Assembly (NCBI GenBank): GCA_963833605.1
Contig: CAWHYZ010000002.1
Span: forward strand, 248,001-312,000
From: JAFAXD01 sp963833605
GTDB lineage: Bacteria; Pseudomonadota; Alphaproteobacteria; Rhizobiales; Xanthobacteraceae
Reading direction: 5' to 3'
Length of the DNA stretch: 64,000 bases
Shown: positions 26,743-36,106 of the stretch, one piece after another
Numbering within the stretch: the stretch's first letter is position 1
How the letters are laid out: each line of letters begins with the position of its first letter
Notes under the pieces: model-generated
What the model saw: the letters and a program-made list of their open reading frames with translations, nothing else
Told to the model about the DNA's origin: nothing
Database searches by the model: none
Program-made: the position numbers and the translations under genes

Positions 26743-27117
26743 ATGGCTCGGATCAGGTTCGATTTCGGCGCCCTCACACTCGACGCGGAACTCATGGACA
26801 CGCCGACCGCGAAGGCGGTGCGCGCGGCGCTTCCATTGACCTCGGTGGTGCTCACGTGGGGCGAAGAGGTCTATTTCGACGTGCCGGTCACGGTTGTGCG
26901 CGAAGCCAAAGCCCGCGAGGTGGTTATACCGGGTGAGATCGCCTACTGGCCGGAGGGTCCGGCGATCGCCATCGGGTTCGGTCGCACGCCGATCTCCAAG
27001 GGTGACGAGACGCGCCTTGCGAGCCCATGCAACGTTTTTGCCCGCGCACTCGGCGACGTGAAAAGCTTGAAGGCGATCAAGGCCGGCACGCGCGTGTTCG
27101 TGACGAAAGCCGATTGA
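26743..27117 (+). CDS. Cyclophilin-like fold protein (DUF3830-type)
   Basis: A 124-residue protein resembling the small cyclophilin-like family: RFDFGALTLDAELMDTPTAKAVRAALP at the start, then WGEEVYFDVPV, GEIAYWPEGPAIAIGFGRTPIS and a C-terminal GTRVFVTKAD. These have a beta-barrel like cyclophilin, but isomerase activity is not established. No Shine-Dalgarno is evident. The repeat immediately upstream occupies the expected leader. Its stop is 1 bp from the convergent FAD-oxidase gene. Confidence 0.75.
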   Translation: MARIRFDFGALTLDAELMDTPTAKAVRAALPLTSVVLTWGEEVYFDVPVTVVREAKAREVVIPGEIAYWPEGPAIAIGFGRTPISKGDETRLASPCNVFARALGDVKSLKAIKAGTRVFVTKAD

Positions 27118-27118
27118 G

Positions 27119-28552
27119 CTACACCACCTTGCCAGGATTAAGGATGTCGTTGGGGTCGAGCGTGCGCTTAAGCGTGCGCATCAGGTTGAGCGCGACTGGA
27201 TCCTTCACGCTCGGGAGGAGGTCGCGCTTCATCACACCGATGCCGTGCTCGGCGGAGATCGAACCGCCGAGTTTGGCGACGATGCCATGCACGACTGCGT
27301 TGATTTCGTACCAGCGCGCCAGGAACGCATCCTTGTCGGCGCCCACCGGCTGGCTGACGTTGTAATGAATGTTGCCGTCGCCGGCATGGCCGAACGGAAC
27401 CGTGCGCGCGCCGGGAATGAGCTTCGCCACCGCGGCATCCGCTTGCTCGAGAAAATCCGGCACCGCTGCGATTGGCACCGACACGTCGTGCTTGACCGAC
27501 CCACCTTCGGGTTTTTGCACCTCGGGCAAGATTTCACGAATGCGCCAGAACCCCTTCGCTTGGTCGAGGCTCTCCGCGATGGTCGCGTCGCCGACAAAAC
27601 CGCGTTGCGCGGCGGCCGCGAGCACATCTTCCATGATCTCGCGCAGACCCGCAGTCTGTGAAGAGAGCTGAAGCAGAACGTACCAGGGATGCTTGCCCGG
27701 CAGCGGATCGCGCACGCCGTGGCCGTGCCGCAGAGCGAGCTCGAGCGCAAGCGCATTGATCAACTCGAAACTCGTGGCCGCCCCTCCGGTGCGCTCCTGC
27801 ACCAGATTGAGAAGCGCGATCGCGGCGCGCGGGGAGGGCACCCCGACGAACGCGGTCTCGACCGAGCGTGGGCGCGGATAGAGTTTCAGCACGGCGGCGG
27901 TGATCACGCCGAGCGTGCCCTCCGCGCCCAGGAACAGGTGCCGCAGATCGTAGCCGGTATTGTCCTTCTTGAGCTTGTTGAGCCCATGCCAGATCTGACC
28001 GTCTGCCAGCACGACTTCCAGGCCGAGTACGAGATCGCGCGCGACCCCGTAGGCAAGCGCGCCCGTGCCGCCAGCGTTGGTCGACAGATTTCCACCGATG
28101 GTGCAGCTGCCTTCGGCGCCGAGCGAAAGCGGAAACAGGCGATCAACGTGGGCCGCCGCCTCCTGCGCCCTGGCGAGGATAACACCGGCTTCGCAGGTCA
28201 TGGTGTTGGACGTTGCGTCGACTTCGCGAATCTGATCGAGCCGTTTGAGCGACAGCAGAACTTCGCCGTTATGCGGCACCTGGCCGCCGACGAGGCCGGT
28301 GTTGCCCCCCTGCGGGACGATCGGGGTCGAGGTCTCGTTGGCAAGTCGCAGAATGGCCGCCACTTGGGCGACCGATCCAGGCCTGAGAACGAGTGGTGTG
28401 TGACCGCGATAGAGCCCGCGCTCCTCGACCAGATAGGCCTCCTGCTCGAGCGGGTCGGTGATTGCGTTTTTTGCGCCGACGATTTGGGAAAGCCGCGCCA
28501 CGACGTCGGATGCGACGACGGTGCGCGGCATGCGAACGGGCGAGATAGTCAT
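27119..28552 (-). CDS. FAD-linked oxidase (GlcD/D-2-hydroxyglutarate dehydrogenase-like)
   Basis: A 477-residue flavoprotein with an N-terminal PCMH FAD domain (IVPQGGNTGLVGGQV, then GAEGSCTIGGNLSTNAGGTGAL and FLGAEGTLGVITAAVLKL) and a C-terminal FAD-oxidase domain ending AEHGIGVMKRDLL ... LDPNDILNPGKVV. The family oxidises D-2-hydroxy acids such as D-lactate, glycolate or D-2-hydroxyglutarate; which one cannot be decided here. The sua5 gene lies 12 bp upstream on the same strand, so they may be co-transcribed. Confidence 0.9.
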   Translation of the reverse strand: MTISPVRMPRTVVASDVVARLSQIVGAKNAITDPLEQEAYLVEERGLYRGHTPLVLRPGSVAQVAAILRLANETSTPIVPQGGNTGLVGGQVPHNGEVLLSLKRLDQIREVDATSNTMTCEAGVILARAQEAAAHVDRLFPLSLGAEGSCTIGGNLSTNAGGTGALAYGVARDLVLGLEVVLADGQIWHGLNKLKKDNTGYDLRHLFLGAEGTLGVITAAVLKLYPRPRSVETAFVGVPSPRAAIALLNLVQERTGGAATSFELINALALELALRHGHGVRDPLPGKHPWYVLLQLSSQTAGLREIMEDVLAAAAQRGFVGDATIAESLDQAKGFWRIREILPEVQKPEGGSVKHDVSVPIAAVPDFLEQADAAVAKLIPGARTVPFGHAGDGNIHYNVSQPVGADKDAFLARWYEINAVVHGIVAKLGGSISAEHGIGVMKRDLLPSVKDPVALNLMRTLKRTLDPNDILNPGKVV

Positions 28553-28564
28553 GGCAGGTCCTTA

Positions 28565-29548
28565 TCAGGTCCGCGGCGCGGCGGCGCGGGCGAGCCGATC
28601 GTTGATGGCTTCACCGAGACCGTCGTGCGGAATCGGCATGACGGCAATCGCGCTTGCGCCGGTGTTGTCGAGCGCACGCAGCTGGGAAAACAGATTGGCC
28701 GCGGCTTCGACAAGGTCGCCGCTTGCCGACAGGTTGAGAACGCGCCCCGCTCCCGGCAACGGTTGCCCAAACGCGAGCAGGACTTCGCTTGGGCCCACGC
28801 TGGTCGCGCCCAGACGCAAGGGCGTGCGCGGCGCGTAGTGCGAGGACAGCATGCCGGGCGCGCGCGGCACATCGCCGGCCGCGACCGCAGCGATACCGCT
28901 GCCGGCGAGCGGCCGCCCCAAGGCGCGCTCGATCGCGGCGCGCGGCAGGCCGCCGGAGCGCAGCAGGAGTGGCTCGGCACCGATGCAGGCAACGATGGTC
29001 GACTCCAATCCGACCGGGGTGGCGCCGCCATCGATGATCAGATCGATCTGCCCTGCAAGATCGGCGCGCACGTGTTCCGCGGTGGTCGGCGACACGTGGC
29101 CCGATCGATTGGCGGACGGGGCGACGATCGGCCCGCGGATCTTCGCAAGCAGGGCTCGGGCAACCGGATGGCTTGGGGCGCGCACCGCGATGGTGTCGAG
29201 GCCGGCGGTCGCAAGCTCCGCCACCGGGCATGCGGGAAGCTTCGGCAGGACCAGGGTGAGCGGCCCCGGCCAGAGCGTGGCCAGTCGCTCGGCATTTTCA
29301 TCGAGGCGACCGAGCGTACGCGCCGCCGCCGCATCGAGCACGTGCGCAATGAGCGGGTTGAACGAGGGGCGGCCTTTGGCGGCAAAGAGCCGTGCGATGG
29401 CGACAGCATTGGTGGCATCCGCCCCGAGCCCATAGACGGTTTCGGTCGGAAACGCGACCAGACCGCCGGCGCGCAAGATTTGCGCGGCCTCCTCGATGAC
29501 GGCGGCGTCGGCCGCCTGCACACGCGTTGCAAGGCCTACATTCATCAT
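28565..29548 (-). CDS. L-threonylcarbamoyladenylate synthase (Sua5 type)
   Basis: A 327-residue enzyme: YrdC domain in residues 10-200 (LVAFPTETVYGLGADA, KGRPSFNPLIAHV, and SANRSGHVSPTTAEHV) plus the C-terminal Sua5 domain. It makes threonylcarbamoyl-AMP for the t6A37 tRNA modification and is generally essential. The C-terminal domain marks it as Sua5/TsaC2 rather than short TsaC. Two adjacent ATGs (29548 and 29545) are possible starts. Confidence 0.93.
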   Translation of the reverse strand: MMNVGLATRVQAADAAVIEEAAQILRAGGLVAFPTETVYGLGADATNAVAIARLFAAKGRPSFNPLIAHVLDAAAARTLGRLDENAERLATLWPGPLTLVLPKLPACPVAELATAGLDTIAVRAPSHPVARALLAKIRGPIVAPSANRSGHVSPTTAEHVRADLAGQIDLIIDGGATPVGLESTIVACIGAEPLLLRSGGLPRAAIERALGRPLAGSGIAAVAAGDVPRAPGMLSSHYAPRTPLRLGATSVGPSEVLLAFGQPLPGAGRVLNLSASGDLVEAAANLFSQLRALDNTGASAIAVMPIPHDGLGEAINDRLARAAAPRT

Positions 29549-29633
29549 TCAAGCATAAAGCATACAATGTCGTCGCGGCACATCCGTGCCCCAACGTTAC
29601 GTCTCCGCGCCTGCAGGGAGAGAGGCGGGTCTT

Positions 29634-30839
29634 TCAGGCAACGACGCGCTCTGCTGCCGGAACCCGCTTCACCTCGTAGGCCTTGAGCGCCGGTAACACG
29701 TCGCGAGCGAAGCGGCGGATCTGTTCCATGAACAGCGCGTGTGGCAGCGCTCCCAGGTTGAGGTTGAGAACGACCGCATTGGCGCCGGCGTGGTCGGCGA
29801 TCTCGATCAGATGATCGGTGATCTCACGGGCCGATCCCCAAGCCAGCCGGCCCGAGTGCACCCGTGCCTCCAGATCGGCCCGCGTCATGAGACGGATCTT
29901 CTCCCGATCGAGCTCGATGTCGGCCCGGTTTTCAGGCCGAACGTAATCGTAGGAGGATGACGCCACGTAGCCCGAGGCCTTGGTGACGTGCTTCTCGCCG
30001 AGGCTGCCGTGGTGCCACAAGGTTTGATTGAAGTAGAGAAAATAGTCGCCGTACTCCTTGAGCGCGGCGGCTTTGTCGTCGGCGATCCACACGTCCGTGA
30101 ATAGGCAAAGTTGGTCCGGCCTGAGTTGATGCCCGTGTCGCGCCTTGGCTTTGGCAAAATAGCCGGTGATGTCCTCGAGAACGCCGCGCTTGAGCGCCGG
30201 GATGACGGCGCTGAAGTCGTGCTTGCCGGCCCATTCGATGGTTTCCTTGCTGCCGGTGAACGGCACCCAGACCGGCGGATGCGGCCGCGTGAACGGCCGC
30301 GGCCAAATTGAAATATCTTTGAAAGACCAGAACTTGCCTTGGTAGGAGAAGACATCCTCGGTCCACGCCTTGAGAACGATGTCGACCGCCTCCTCGAAGC
30401 GTGCGCGTGATTCCGCCATCGGAACGCCATAGACATTGTACTCGCGTGGCACGCCGCGCGCGAAGCCGGACAGGATGCGCCCGCGCGACATGCAGTCGGC
30501 CATCGCGAGCTCCTCGGCGATTCGCAGCGGATTGTGCAGCGGCAGCAGGTTGCCAAGCAGCAGGAACTTCAGGTTCTTGGTGTGCTGAGCGCCCGCCGCC
30601 GCCATCATGTTGGGCGAGTTCATCAAACTGTGCGCAGTCGTGTGGTGTTCGTTAAGGCCGACGCCATCGAACCCGAGCCGGTCCATTTCGGCCCACGCTT
30701 CCAGGTGCTCTTCAAACGTGCGCGCGCCAACCTCCGGGTCGAAACGATGACCGGGCAGCGGATAGGGCAGGAGCTTCGCGGCCTTGGCGTCCTCGAAGTG
30801 ACTCCCATAGGCCAGGAGGTCGAACAGAAAGACTTTCAT
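29634..30839 (-). CDS. LLM-class flavin-dependent oxidoreductase
   Basis: A 401-residue bacterial-luciferase-like TIM-barrel protein: MKVFLFDLLAYGSHF start, GLNEHHTTAHSLMNSPNM, LKFLLLGNLLPLHNPLRIAEE, GRILSGFARGVPREY and HPPVWVPFTGSKETIEWA. These use reduced FMN (or F420) and oxygen to attack sulfonates, chelators or aromatics; substrate unknown. I start at MKVFLF; the extra upstream frame is not similar. It is divergent from the esterase at 30982 with 140 bp between. Confidence 0.88.
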   Translation of the reverse strand: MKVFLFDLLAYGSHFEDAKAAKLLPYPLPGHRFDPEVGARTFEEHLEAWAEMDRLGFDGVGLNEHHTTAHSLMNSPNMMAAAGAQHTKNLKFLLLGNLLPLHNPLRIAEELAMADCMSRGRILSGFARGVPREYNVYGVPMAESRARFEEAVDIVLKAWTEDVFSYQGKFWSFKDISIWPRPFTRPHPPVWVPFTGSKETIEWAGKHDFSAVIPALKRGVLEDITGYFAKAKARHGHQLRPDQLCLFTDVWIADDKAAALKEYGDYFLYFNQTLWHHGSLGEKHVTKASGYVASSSYDYVRPENRADIELDREKIRLMTRADLEARVHSGRLAWGSAREITDHLIEIADHAGANAVVLNLNLGALPHALFMEQIRRFARDVLPALKAYEVKRVPAAERVVA

Positions 30840-30981
30840 TGCAATGGCGATCCCCGGTGCGTGATCCGGGCATGTGCCAGCGCAAGGCCGCAATTGTCAA
30901 ACCGCGCTGGGACAATGCAGGCATGCCGCGACCGGCGCCGCGCGCAATGCTATAAACGATCGCTATTCGCAGGAGGTTGTG

Positions 30982-31929
30982 ATGAATGACGCCCGCGCCC
31001 GCGAGCAACCTGACATACGCGCCGCGCGCGAAACGCCGCCCCCGCCGACAGCGCGCATGAAAGGCCCTCCGGTCTGGCTCGACATGGACCAACAGGAGCT
31101 CGACGACGCCTACGATCAATTAAAATACGCCGCCAACGCGGCGCAGCTCGCGGAGCGTCGCGCGGTCGAGAGTGCGCAGATGCGCGCGCGCATCGGCGAG
31201 CCGCAGCGCATCGCCTATGGGCCAAGCGCGATCGAGACGCTCGATCTTTATCGTGCCAGCGGCAGCAGCGCACCGGTCGCCATTTTCATCCATGGCGGCG
31301 CCTGGCGGGCGCGCCGCGCCACTGAATTTGCGATACCGGCCGAACTTTTCGTTCGTGCCGGCGCACATTTCGTGATGCCGGACTTTGCCGGTGTCGAGGA
31401 ACACGGGGGCGATATCGGCGTCGTGGCCGATCAGGTCCAGCGCGCCGTCGCCTTCGTTCGCGACAAGGCGGCAAGCTTCGGTGGCGATCCCGGCCGCATC
31501 TATCTGTTCGGCCATTCATCCGGCGCGCATCTTGCTGGCGTGATGGCGACCACCGACTGGCACACGCTCGGCCAGCCCGCCAAGATGTTCAAGGGCGTGC
31601 TGCTGTCGAGCGGCATGTACGAACTGACGCCGGTGCGCCTTTCGAAACGCTCGAGCTATGTGGCTTTCACGGATGCAAACGTCGCGCGCCTGAGCGCGCA
31701 ACGCCATATCGAGTGGTTGAACGCGCCTTTGGTGCTGGCCTACGGGACATTCGAGACGCCGGAGTTCCAGCGCCAGACCCGCGAGTTTCACGCCGCGGTT
31801 GTAGCCGCGGGCAAGCCGGTCGAGCTCATCGTTGCGCGTGGCTACAATCATTTCGAAATTTTCGAAACCCTTGCAAATCCCTACGGGGTGCTCGGCCGTG
31901 CCGCGTTGATATTGATGGGATTGGCCTAG
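30982..31929 (+). CDS. Alpha/beta hydrolase (esterase/kynurenine-formamidase-like)
   Basis: A 315-residue hydrolase. HGGAWR (oxyanion-hole motif) is followed by the nucleophile elbow GHSSG with Ser179, and the probable catalytic His in GYNHFEIFETL near the C terminus. The overall layout resembles BAE/kynurenine formamidase-type esterases, but no tryptophan-pathway gene is nearby, so the substrate is open. AGGAGG at the right distance sets the ATG at 30982. It stands between the divergent LLM gene and the glutamate-synthase-like gene. Confidence 0.86.
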   Translation: MNDARAREQPDIRAARETPPPPTARMKGPPVWLDMDQQELDDAYDQLKYAANAAQLAERRAVESAQMRARIGEPQRIAYGPSAIETLDLYRASGSSAPVAIFIHGGAWRARRATEFAIPAELFVRAGAHFVMPDFAGVEEHGGDIGVVADQVQRAVAFVRDKAASFGGDPGRIYLFGHSSGAHLAGVMATTDWHTLGQPAKMFKGVLLSSGMYELTPVRLSKRSSYVAFTDANVARLSAQRHIEWLNAPLVLAYGTFETPEFQRQTREFHAAVVAAGKPVELIVARGYNHFEIFETLANPYGVLGRAALILMGLA

Positions 31930-32100
31930 CCGGGTCGCGCCGGCGGCGCGCAGCCCGGCGGCCTTCATTGCCGTCTCTCAAAGAGGCGGGGAATAGATTT
32001 CCGTAGCTGGCAAGTCCCAGGGCTCCCGCGTTATGCTGAGCCATTGGGTCGCGATAGTTTCAAAGAGCGAAGCGGAACGCGCGTAACGGTGGAGGAAGCC

Positions 32101-33723
32101 ATGCGATATGCGGGGCTCGCGGCGGCCGTGACGGGCGCGTTCCTGTTCGGTCTGGCCATTCCATTCGCTCAATTTCGCCTTTCCGTCGGAGTCTTGCTTG
32201 CACTGTTCCTGGTTTGCGTCGCGCTCATCGGGCTCGGCATCTGGGACATGCTTCAGCGCAGCCATAGTCTCAAACGCAATTACCCGATCCTCGCCAACCT
32301 TCGTTTCTTGCTCGAGAAGGTCCGCCCGGAAATCCGCCAGTACTTCCTCGAAAGCGAAACCGACGGTACACCGTTCAACCGCGCCAAGCGCTCGGTTGTC
32401 TATCAGCGCGCCAAGGGGCAGCTCGACAAGCGGCCGTTCGGCACCCAGCAGGACATTTATGCCAGCAGCTACGAGTGGATCAATCATTCGATCGCGCCGC
32501 GCGGGATCGATGGTCATAACTTCCGGGTCGTCGTCGGCGGGCCGGATTGCAAGGAACCCTATTCGCTCTCGCTTCTCAACATCTCGGCGATGAGCTTCGG
32601 CGCGCTCAGCGCCAATGCGATCCGCGCGCTCAACAAAGGCGCCAAAATCGGCGGGTTTGCGCATGATACCGGAGAGGGCGGCTTCAGCAAATATCACCGC
32701 GAATTTGGCGGTGACATCGTCTGGGAGATCGGGAGCGGATATTTCAGTTGCCGTAACCCTGACGGCTCGTTCTGTGCCGAGCGCTTCGAGCAGGTCGCGC
32801 GCACGCCGCAGATCAAAATGATCGAGATCAAGCTGTCGCAGGGCGCCAAGCCCGGCCACGGCGGCCTCCTCCCGGCCCCCAAGGTGTCCACCGAAATTGC
32901 CACTGCCCGAGGCGTGCCGAAGGGGATCGACTGCGTGTCGCCGGCGCGGCATCCGGCGTTCGCGACGCCGGTCGAGATGATGCATTTCATCGCCCAACTG
33001 CGCGAACTGTGCGGCGGCAAGCCGGTTGGGTTCAAGCTTTGCATCGGCCATCCGTGGGAGTTCATGGCCATCTGCAAGGCGATGCTGGAAACCGGCATCC
33101 GCGCCGATTTCGTTGTGATCGACGGTAAGGAAGGCGGCACCGGCGCCTCTCCGCTCGAGTTCGCCGACCACGTCGGAACGCCGCTGCGCGAGGGACTGAT
33201 CTTTGCCCACAACACGTTGGTGGGCGCGGGCCTGCGCGACACGGTGCGCGTCGGAGCGAGCGGACGCATCATCACCGGCTTCGACATGGCGCGCGTTCTC
33301 GCGCTCGGAGCCGATTGGTGCAATGTCGCGCGCGGCTTCATGTTTGCGCTCGGCTGCGTGCAGTCGCAGAGCTGCCACACCGACCATTGTCCGACCGGAG
33401 TTGCGACACAAAATCCGCTGCGCCAGCGCGCGGTCGTCGTGGAAACGAAAGCTGAGCGCGTGGCCAAATTCCACCACAACACGCTCGCCGCCTTGGGCGA
33501 GCTGGTCGGAGCCGCCGGCCTCGGCCACCCCAGCGAACTGCGCCCGCATCACCTGATCAAGCGCGTCTCAGCGGTCGAAGTGAAGACCTTCGCCAACGTC
33601 TACAAATTTCTCGCGCCGCGCGAGCTGATCGCAGGCACGGCCGATGCGTTCTACGCGCAGCAATGGGCGACGGCAGATCACCGGCACTTTACACCGAAGC
33701 CGGACATTCGTACGGCGGCGTGA
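32101..33723 (+). CDS. FMN-binding glutamate-synthase-family membrane protein
   Basis: A 540-residue protein: two N-terminal membrane helices (residues 4-48) followed by a glutamate-synthase FMN/FeS barrel (LLNISAMSFGALSANAIRAL, GGFSKYHREFGGDIVWEIG, SPARHPAF, DGKEGGTGASPLEFADH). The Cys cluster of the 3Fe-4S site is in CVQSQSCHTDHCPTGVATQ. There is no amidotransferase domain, so it is not a classical GltB. Physiological reaction unknown. GGAGG precedes the ATG at 32101. Confidence 0.88.
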   Translation: MRYAGLAAAVTGAFLFGLAIPFAQFRLSVGVLLALFLVCVALIGLGIWDMLQRSHSLKRNYPILANLRFLLEKVRPEIRQYFLESETDGTPFNRAKRSVVYQRAKGQLDKRPFGTQQDIYASSYEWINHSIAPRGIDGHNFRVVVGGPDCKEPYSLSLLNISAMSFGALSANAIRALNKGAKIGGFAHDTGEGGFSKYHREFGGDIVWEIGSGYFSCRNPDGSFCAERFEQVARTPQIKMIEIKLSQGAKPGHGGLLPAPKVSTEIATARGVPKGIDCVSPARHPAFATPVEMMHFIAQLRELCGGKPVGFKLCIGHPWEFMAICKAMLETGIRADFVVIDGKEGGTGASPLEFADHVGTPLREGLIFAHNTLVGAGLRDTVRVGASGRIITGFDMARVLALGADWCNVARGFMFALGCVQSQSCHTDHCPTGVATQNPLRQRAVVVETKAERVAKFHHNTLAALGELVGAAGLGHPSELRPHHLIKRVSAVEVKTFANVYKFLAPRELIAGTADAFYAQQWATADHRHFTPKPDIRTAA

Positions 33724-33733
33724 CGAGGCAGTC

Positions 33734-34057
33734 CTACTTGCCGGCCTGGATTTGCGCTGCCGCCCTGGCCAACAGCTCGTTCATGACTTGCCGGATCTCG
33801 GCGTCGGCCGCAGCCACTCCCTTGGCGTCGAAATCTTTGCGCACCTTGCGGAACACGTCGTGGTCGCCGGGTTCCTCGAAGTCCGCCTCGACGACCTCCT
33901 TGGCGTAGCTCTCAGCAGCGGCGCCTGCGAGCCCGAGCTTTTCCGCGGCCCACAGGCCGAGCAGCTTGTTGCGCCTGGCGATGGCCTTGAACCGCAGCTC
34001 TTCGTCATGCGCAAATTTCTGTTCAAAACCTTCCTCGCGCTTGTCGAACGTAGTCAT
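33734..34057 (-). CDS. DUF1476 protein, F1-ATPase zeta-subunit inhibitor
   Basis: A 107-residue helical, acidic/basic protein with the family N-terminal FDKREEGFEQKFAHDEELRFKA followed by a four-helix body. In Paracoccus and relatives this zeta subunit inhibits ATP hydrolysis by the F1-ATPase through its N-terminal segment. Start at MTTFDKREE. Being divergent from purC is typical of Rhizobiales (family knowledge). Confidence 0.92.
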   Translation of the reverse strand: MTTFDKREEGFEQKFAHDEELRFKAIARRNKLLGLWAAEKLGLAGAAAESYAKEVVEADFEEPGDHDVFRKVRKDFDAKGVAAADAEIRQVMNELLARAAAQIQAGK

Positions 34058-34370
34058 CGGTGCCCTACTGCTCCTGGTCAACGGCTGTCACGTCCCGAAT
34101 GGCCATCATACATGAATCGCCGCCTTGCATATCGAGTGGCAAGCGTCAAGGCAACGCCCGACGCCCGAACAATGCCATTGCGGCGAGGGGTCACGAGGTC
34201 TATGTCAATTGTGCTCCCCATCCAGTTCGGTTACGTTTCGGTGTGGAGGGGCAGGCCGCCTATGTGCGCGCCGTGTTCATCTCGACGACCCCCCCCGCCG
34301 CCGCCGCGGACTTGAGCCAGAATGGAGCCACGGCATCCCAATGGATTTTCTGAAATCACGGTACACCCCG
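34058..34370. other. Divergent intergenic region DUF1476 / purC
   Basis: About 310 bp that should hold the promoters for both genes. It contains a C-run (34290-34297) followed by GCCGCC repeats. No purine riboswitch or PurR-type box is evident to me. An in-frame ATG at 34341 could extend purC by 10 residues. Confidence 0.45.
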
Positions 34371-35138
34371 ATGAGCCGCCGCCGCCGCATCTATGAAGGC
34401 AAGGCCAAGGTTCTCTATGAAGGACCTGAGCCCGGAACGTTGATCCAGCATTTCAAGGATGATGCCACCGCGTTCAACGCGAAGAAGCATGAGGTCATTG
34501 AGGGTAAAGGGGTCCTCAACAACCGTATTTCGGAATACGTGTTCCAGCACCTCAACGACATCGGCGTGCCGACGCACTTCATCCGCCGGCTCAACATGCG
34601 CGAGCAACTCATTCGTGAAGTCGAGATCATTCCGCTCGAGATCGTGTGTCGCAACGTGGCTGCCGGCTCGCTCAGCCAGCGGCTCGGCATCGAGGAAGGC
34701 ACCCAGCTGCCGCGCTCGATCATCGAGTTCTATTACAAGAACGATGCGCTCGGCGACCCGATGGTATCGGAGGAGCACATCACTGCGTTTGGCTGGGCCA
34801 ACCCGCAGGAGATCGATGACATCATGGCGCTCGCGATCCGCGTCAACGATTTCCTTTCCGGCCTCTTCCTCGGCGTCGGCATCCGCCTCGTCGATTTCAA
34901 GATGGAATGTGGGCGGCTTTGGGAAAACGACCTGATGCGCATCGTTGTCGCCGACGAAATCTCGCCCGACTCCTGCCGGCTGTGGGACATCAAGTCGAAC
35001 GAGAAGCTCGATAAGGATCGCTTCCGCCGCGATCTCGGCGGGCTGGTCGAGGCCTATACGGAGGTCGCGAAGCGCCTCGGCATCATGAGCGAGGGCGAGC
35101 GGCCGCAGGGCCTCGGGCCGGTGCTGGTGAAGAGCTGA
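34371..35138 (+). CDS. purC: SAICAR synthase
   Basis: The 255-residue enzyme (phosphoribosylaminoimidazole-succinocarboxamide synthase) starts MSRRRRIYEGKAK and carries KDDATAFNAKK, GVLNNRISEYVF, VEIIPLEIVCRNVAAGSL and VDFKMECGR, all normal for PurC. It joins CAIR and aspartate in purine synthesis. I chose ATG 34371 over 34341 because the family begins with the RRRIYEGKAK segment. The pur genes continue downstream, interrupted by the decarboxylase-like gene. Confidence 0.96.
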   Translation: MSRRRRIYEGKAKVLYEGPEPGTLIQHFKDDATAFNAKKHEVIEGKGVLNNRISEYVFQHLNDIGVPTHFIRRLNMREQLIREVEIIPLEIVCRNVAAGSLSQRLGIEEGTQLPRSIIEFYYKNDALGDPMVSEEHITAFGWANPQEIDDIMALAIRVNDFLSGLFLGVGIRLVDFKMECGRLWENDLMRIVVADEISPDSCRLWDIKSNEKLDKDRFRRDLGGLVEAYTEVAKRLGIMSEGERPQGLGPVLVKS

Positions 35139-35166
35139 CGGCGTGGTGAGGGCGGCGGAGGCAAGG

Positions 35167-35898
35167 ATGGGCCGAAGCATCGGACTTGTCGTTCCGTTCG
35201 CCGAAGACCGCGTTCCGAACGAAGGTCCGATCATGTATCCGGACGTGACTTTCGTTCCGCACGGCACCGGAGTGGGTTCGCTTACGCCGGAAGGCTACGA
35301 TCAGGCTTTCTACAAGATCGTACCGGCGGCGGAGAACCTCGCCAAGCGCGGCGTCGATGCGATCATGGTGATCGGCACATCGCTCACCTTTTATCGCGGC
35401 CCCGAGTTCAATGACTATCTGATCCGGGAAATCCACAAGCGCACCGGCTTGCCGACGAGCACCATGTCGACCGCCATCGTGGATGGGTTGCGAGAAGTTG
35501 GCGCCGAGCGCCTGGCGGTCGCCACCGCCTACACCAAAGTGGTCAACGACAAACTGAAGGATCTGCTCACCTACCACGGCTTCGACGTGCGCTCGCTCGA
35601 GAGCTTCGGTATCACCGAGTTCGGCGGCGGCGCGATCCGCAAGAGCGAGGACGAGATCATCGAACTCGCCGCCAAGGCGCACGAGGAGGCGCCCGACGCC
35701 GACGCGATTCTCATTTCGTGTGGCGGGCTGCGCACCCTCAACGTGGCAAAGCCGCTCGAGGAGCGCTGCGGCCTGCCGGTCGTGTCGAGCACCCCCGCCG
35801 CATTCTGGGCCGCCATGCGGCTTGTGGGCGAGAGCGGGCGGCTTTCCGGCTACGGCCGCTTGCTGGAACAGGCCCGCGCACCGGAATCGGTGCATTAG
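35167..35898 (+). CDS. Arylmalonate decarboxylase-like protein (Asp/Glu racemase superfamily)
   Basis: A 243-residue protein closely resembling Bordetella arylmalonate decarboxylase (AMDase) over its length: GSLTPEGYD, GTSLTFYRG, GLPTSTMSTAIVDGLR, RLAVATAYTKVVN, ILISCGGLRTL, GLPVVSSTPAAFW and SGYGRLLEQ. The single catalytic Cys of AMDase (Cys188) corresponds to Cys185, and the position of the second Cys of true racemases is Gly70, as in AMDase (Gly74). It should therefore decarboxylate rather than racemise. Natural substrate unknown. It lies 28 bp after purC within the purine cluster. Confidence 0.8.
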   Translation: MGRSIGLVVPFAEDRVPNEGPIMYPDVTFVPHGTGVGSLTPEGYDQAFYKIVPAAENLAKRGVDAIMVIGTSLTFYRGPEFNDYLIREIHKRTGLPTSTMSTAIVDGLREVGAERLAVATAYTKVVNDKLKDLLTYHGFDVRSLESFGITEFGGGAIRKSEDEIIELAAKAHEEAPDADAILISCGGLRTLNVAKPLEERCGLPVVSSTPAAFWAAMRLVGESGRLSGYGRLLEQARAPESVH

Positions 35899-35989
35899 GC
35901 AAAGCGGCTTCCAGTAGATTGAACTCGGTGGGCATCGCGCCCGTTGCGTGAGCGTGATTGTGTATGACCGGCCCGCGGCGATGCTGCGT

Positions 35990-36085
35990 GTTCGGCTTGT
36001 CGCGTGGGCAAAATCGCCATAAACGGTGTACAGATTGGTCGTTCATGGCGCGCGATTGCCCACCCTACGGGCTACGCGCGCTTGA
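35990..36085. repeat. Possible degenerate GTGGGCAAA inverted repeat
   Basis: GTGGGCAAAATCGCC and, about 50 bp on, GCGCGATTGCCCACC form imperfect complementary arms upstream of purS. This resembles a common rhizobial intergenic palindrome, but the match is weak. The rest of the 208-bp gap holds nothing I can name. Confidence 0.4.
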
Positions 36086-36106
36086 TCGAAACGATGTCAG
36101 AGCCCG

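Noticed and set aside
27689..29686. Long forward frame across the FAD oxidase and sua5 genes
   Set aside because: It covers two well-supported reverse-strand genes and is a low-complexity shadow.
31978..33552. Reverse frame opposite the glutamate-synthase-like gene
   Set aside because: Shadow frame; the forward gene has clear motifs and a ribosome-binding site.
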